DNA of 64,000 bases from Loxodes magnus (Eukaryota; Ciliophora; Karyorelictea; Loxodida; Loxodidae): contig CAMPDV010000216.1 of the NCBI GenBank assembly GCA_946699065.1, positions 124,001-188,000 of the forward strand, in the 5' to 3' direction. Made by a program: the position numbers and the translations under genes. Each line of letters starts with the position of its first letter. Position 1 is the stretch's first letter. Shown here piece after piece: positions 62,590 to 64,000 of this stretch. The notes beneath the pieces are model-generated. The model ran no database searches. It was not told where the DNA came from and worked only from the letters and a program-made list of their open reading frames with translations.

Positions 62590-64000
62590 ATAACTCTTAA
62601 CGTGGAATTAAAAAAATCAAGTTAAGATAAGGAAATTAAGAAATTCCTTTTTAAAGCAACGATAGAAATCGACAAGTTAAATTGAGAGACAACAAGTTAA
62701 GAAAAATTTAGAATAGAAGGATTTAGTCATAAGATAATCATATAAGAGAAATATAAATCTACTACATATCTATAATACGCTATTTATACATTAAATCTTC
62801 GTTAGTTTATTAAATAAATATTATTTCTTAAGTGACTTACATTTCACTATAAATGGATCAATGCTAAGACTCTACAACCGTTGAAAAAATTATCCTCAGA
62901 TAATTCATCCAGTAAATCACTAAGACATTGATAACTCTTTAATCTAATTTCAATAACAACCAAGCATTTTCTTCTTACCTGCTTAAAAATTATTTTGGCT
63001 GGTCTTTCAACAGTAATGAAATGATTTTCATATATATCTAATCACTTAAAAAAACTAAATACATATAAGTTTTATTCAAATTTCATTTTATAACCTTTAT
63101 TAAAACAACAGATAGTAACTCTTATTGTGAAAACTCTCTTAATATCTTCTTTTTATAACTCTTAAATTAAGAGAAATAAAATCTGCTTATCATTTTTAAT
63201 TAAATATAAATCTAAAATTAGATTTGCTATTTGTGCCTAACCTAATTTTTATGTTCTTAAACGTTTAATTATATTAATTATGTTTATATCATATCATTTC
63301 AAAATGTAGGAAGAAGCTTTAATAGTTTCTAACTAGCAAACCTCTAAATCTTTAATCTCTTAGTTCGAAAGCACTTATTTAAGCTATTTATATCACTTGG
63401 ATATTTATTGCTTATCATATCTCATATCTAACCCTTATCTATCTAATATAGTAGTAATGAGATGTTTTACTCCCTTTTATTCTTTCAACTCTAAATTTAA
63501 AGGGTAATGGTAAATATTGGCTTCTATAATTCTATTTCTAACTCTTCATTTTATCTTCTTACCAGTTTATCTTCAACACCTTTACTACCGCTTAATCAAA
63601 GTCTATTCATATAATTAATTTGCATCTAGGTGCTAACATTAGAACAAGCCTGATCATAGCAGCCATCTCTAATCATACGCCTTCCACTATTTCTTTCTTG
63701 CAATCCGCGCTCTGATCCTTCTTCTGTTTACTACCTAACATATAATTGCGTAACTTGACTGTCTATAATTAAGAATTATTGTCTAATAAATTAAACCTAA
63801 TTTATTCAAATTTCATAAGGCTATTTAGGAAATAGCTTGGTTGTAATTAGAGTAAAAAAGAAGCTGAGAGAGTAAGTAGTTCTAGCATTAGATAGCACCT
63901 ATTTCGTAATGGTATCATAGTAGAGTAATACCTAGAAATATAAATTTGTTTGTAGTTTACATTATAAAAGAATATAAATTTCAGTTAAAAGAATGTTTAC
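62590..64000 (-). repeat. Repeated segment E4 (edge)
   Basis: Same orientation as E1, homologous to 2440-3950 and inverse to 31.5-33.2 kb and 48.2-49.6 kb. It carries the gamma block and the region upstream of it, and runs off the right end of the window. Confidence 0.6.
62860..63600 (-). CDS. Gamma gene, E4 copy (best preserved), unknown
   Basis: On the minus strand from about 63600 the frame reads GSKGVEDKLVRRQNEELEIE, later a Lys/Ile-rich part (RTKRLKIQRFASQKLLKLLP), and from about 62950 the last block LKSYQCLSDLLDELSEDNFF. Silent differences to E2 in that last block show coding. A frame change of one base between the parts, with a GTAAG on the minus strand near 62980, suggests a short intron. 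Highly charged, no membrane helix in the visible part, no known domain. The start was not fixed. Confidence 0.4.

Noticed and set aside
1-64000. Mitochondrial or bacterial origin of the sequence because of high AT and TGA as Trp
   Set aside because: U3 snoRNA, a eukaryotic initiator tRNA with pol III terminator, LINE-type RT and reassigned TAA/TAG all indicate a ciliate nucleus.

Overview
The window is nuclear DNA of a ciliate with a fully reassigned stop-codon set. It is very AT-rich, standard-code ORFs are almost absent, and it carries a eukaryotic initiator tRNA and U3 snoRNA genes. Several proteins read through only if TAA and TAG are Gln and TGA is Trp. The clearest case is a 1,250-residue receptor whose ligand-binding fold needs TGA as Trp at many conserved positions. 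Every coding frame I could close (three 328-aa paralogues, and proteins of 495, 181 and 278 aa) ends in TGA, never TAA or TAG. That fits the karyorelict (Loxodes/Parduczia-type) code, where TGA is both Trp and stop; a Condylostoma-like heterotroph with three ambiguous stops is the alternative. With this code all frames are open, so I relied on frame-consistent coordinates, silent substitutions between repeat copies, codon-position GC, and domain motifs.

Layout. 1-12060 is one copy (E1) of a long repeated segment in reverse orientation, bounded by direct repeats (A). 12061-17030 is mostly gene-free, with a structured GC-rich island at 13.06-14.08 kb. 17.0-20.8 kb is a large multi-pass receptor gene (minus). 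22.35-22.93 kb is a small two-exon gene (minus). 23.46 kb is initiator tRNA-Met (minus). 25.0-50.8 kb is a segmental array: U3 snoRNA, repeat segment E2, flank F, U3, a unique gene (36.3-37.8 kb), segment E3, flank F, U3. 51.0-57.1 kb holds three further plus-strand genes. 58.9-61.3 kb is a decayed non-LTR retrotransposon. 61.6-62.3 kb is a gene with a Myb/SANT-like motif (minus). 62.6-64.0 kb is the edge of a fourth repeat segment (E4, minus).

The repeat segments carry a gene cassette. Gene alpha (328 aa, intact in E1, E2, E3) has an N-terminal Myb/SANT-like motif, a Ser/Gln-rich middle and one C-terminal membrane helix, so it may be a tail-anchored, membrane-tethered DNA-binding protein. 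Gene beta (495 aa, intact in E2 only) also ends in a C-terminal hydrophobic helix. Genes gamma and delta are shorter conserved frames in various states of decay. The three U3 genes are spread by the same duplication. All functional statements on alpha, beta, gamma and delta are inference from the sequence; I recognise no named family for them.
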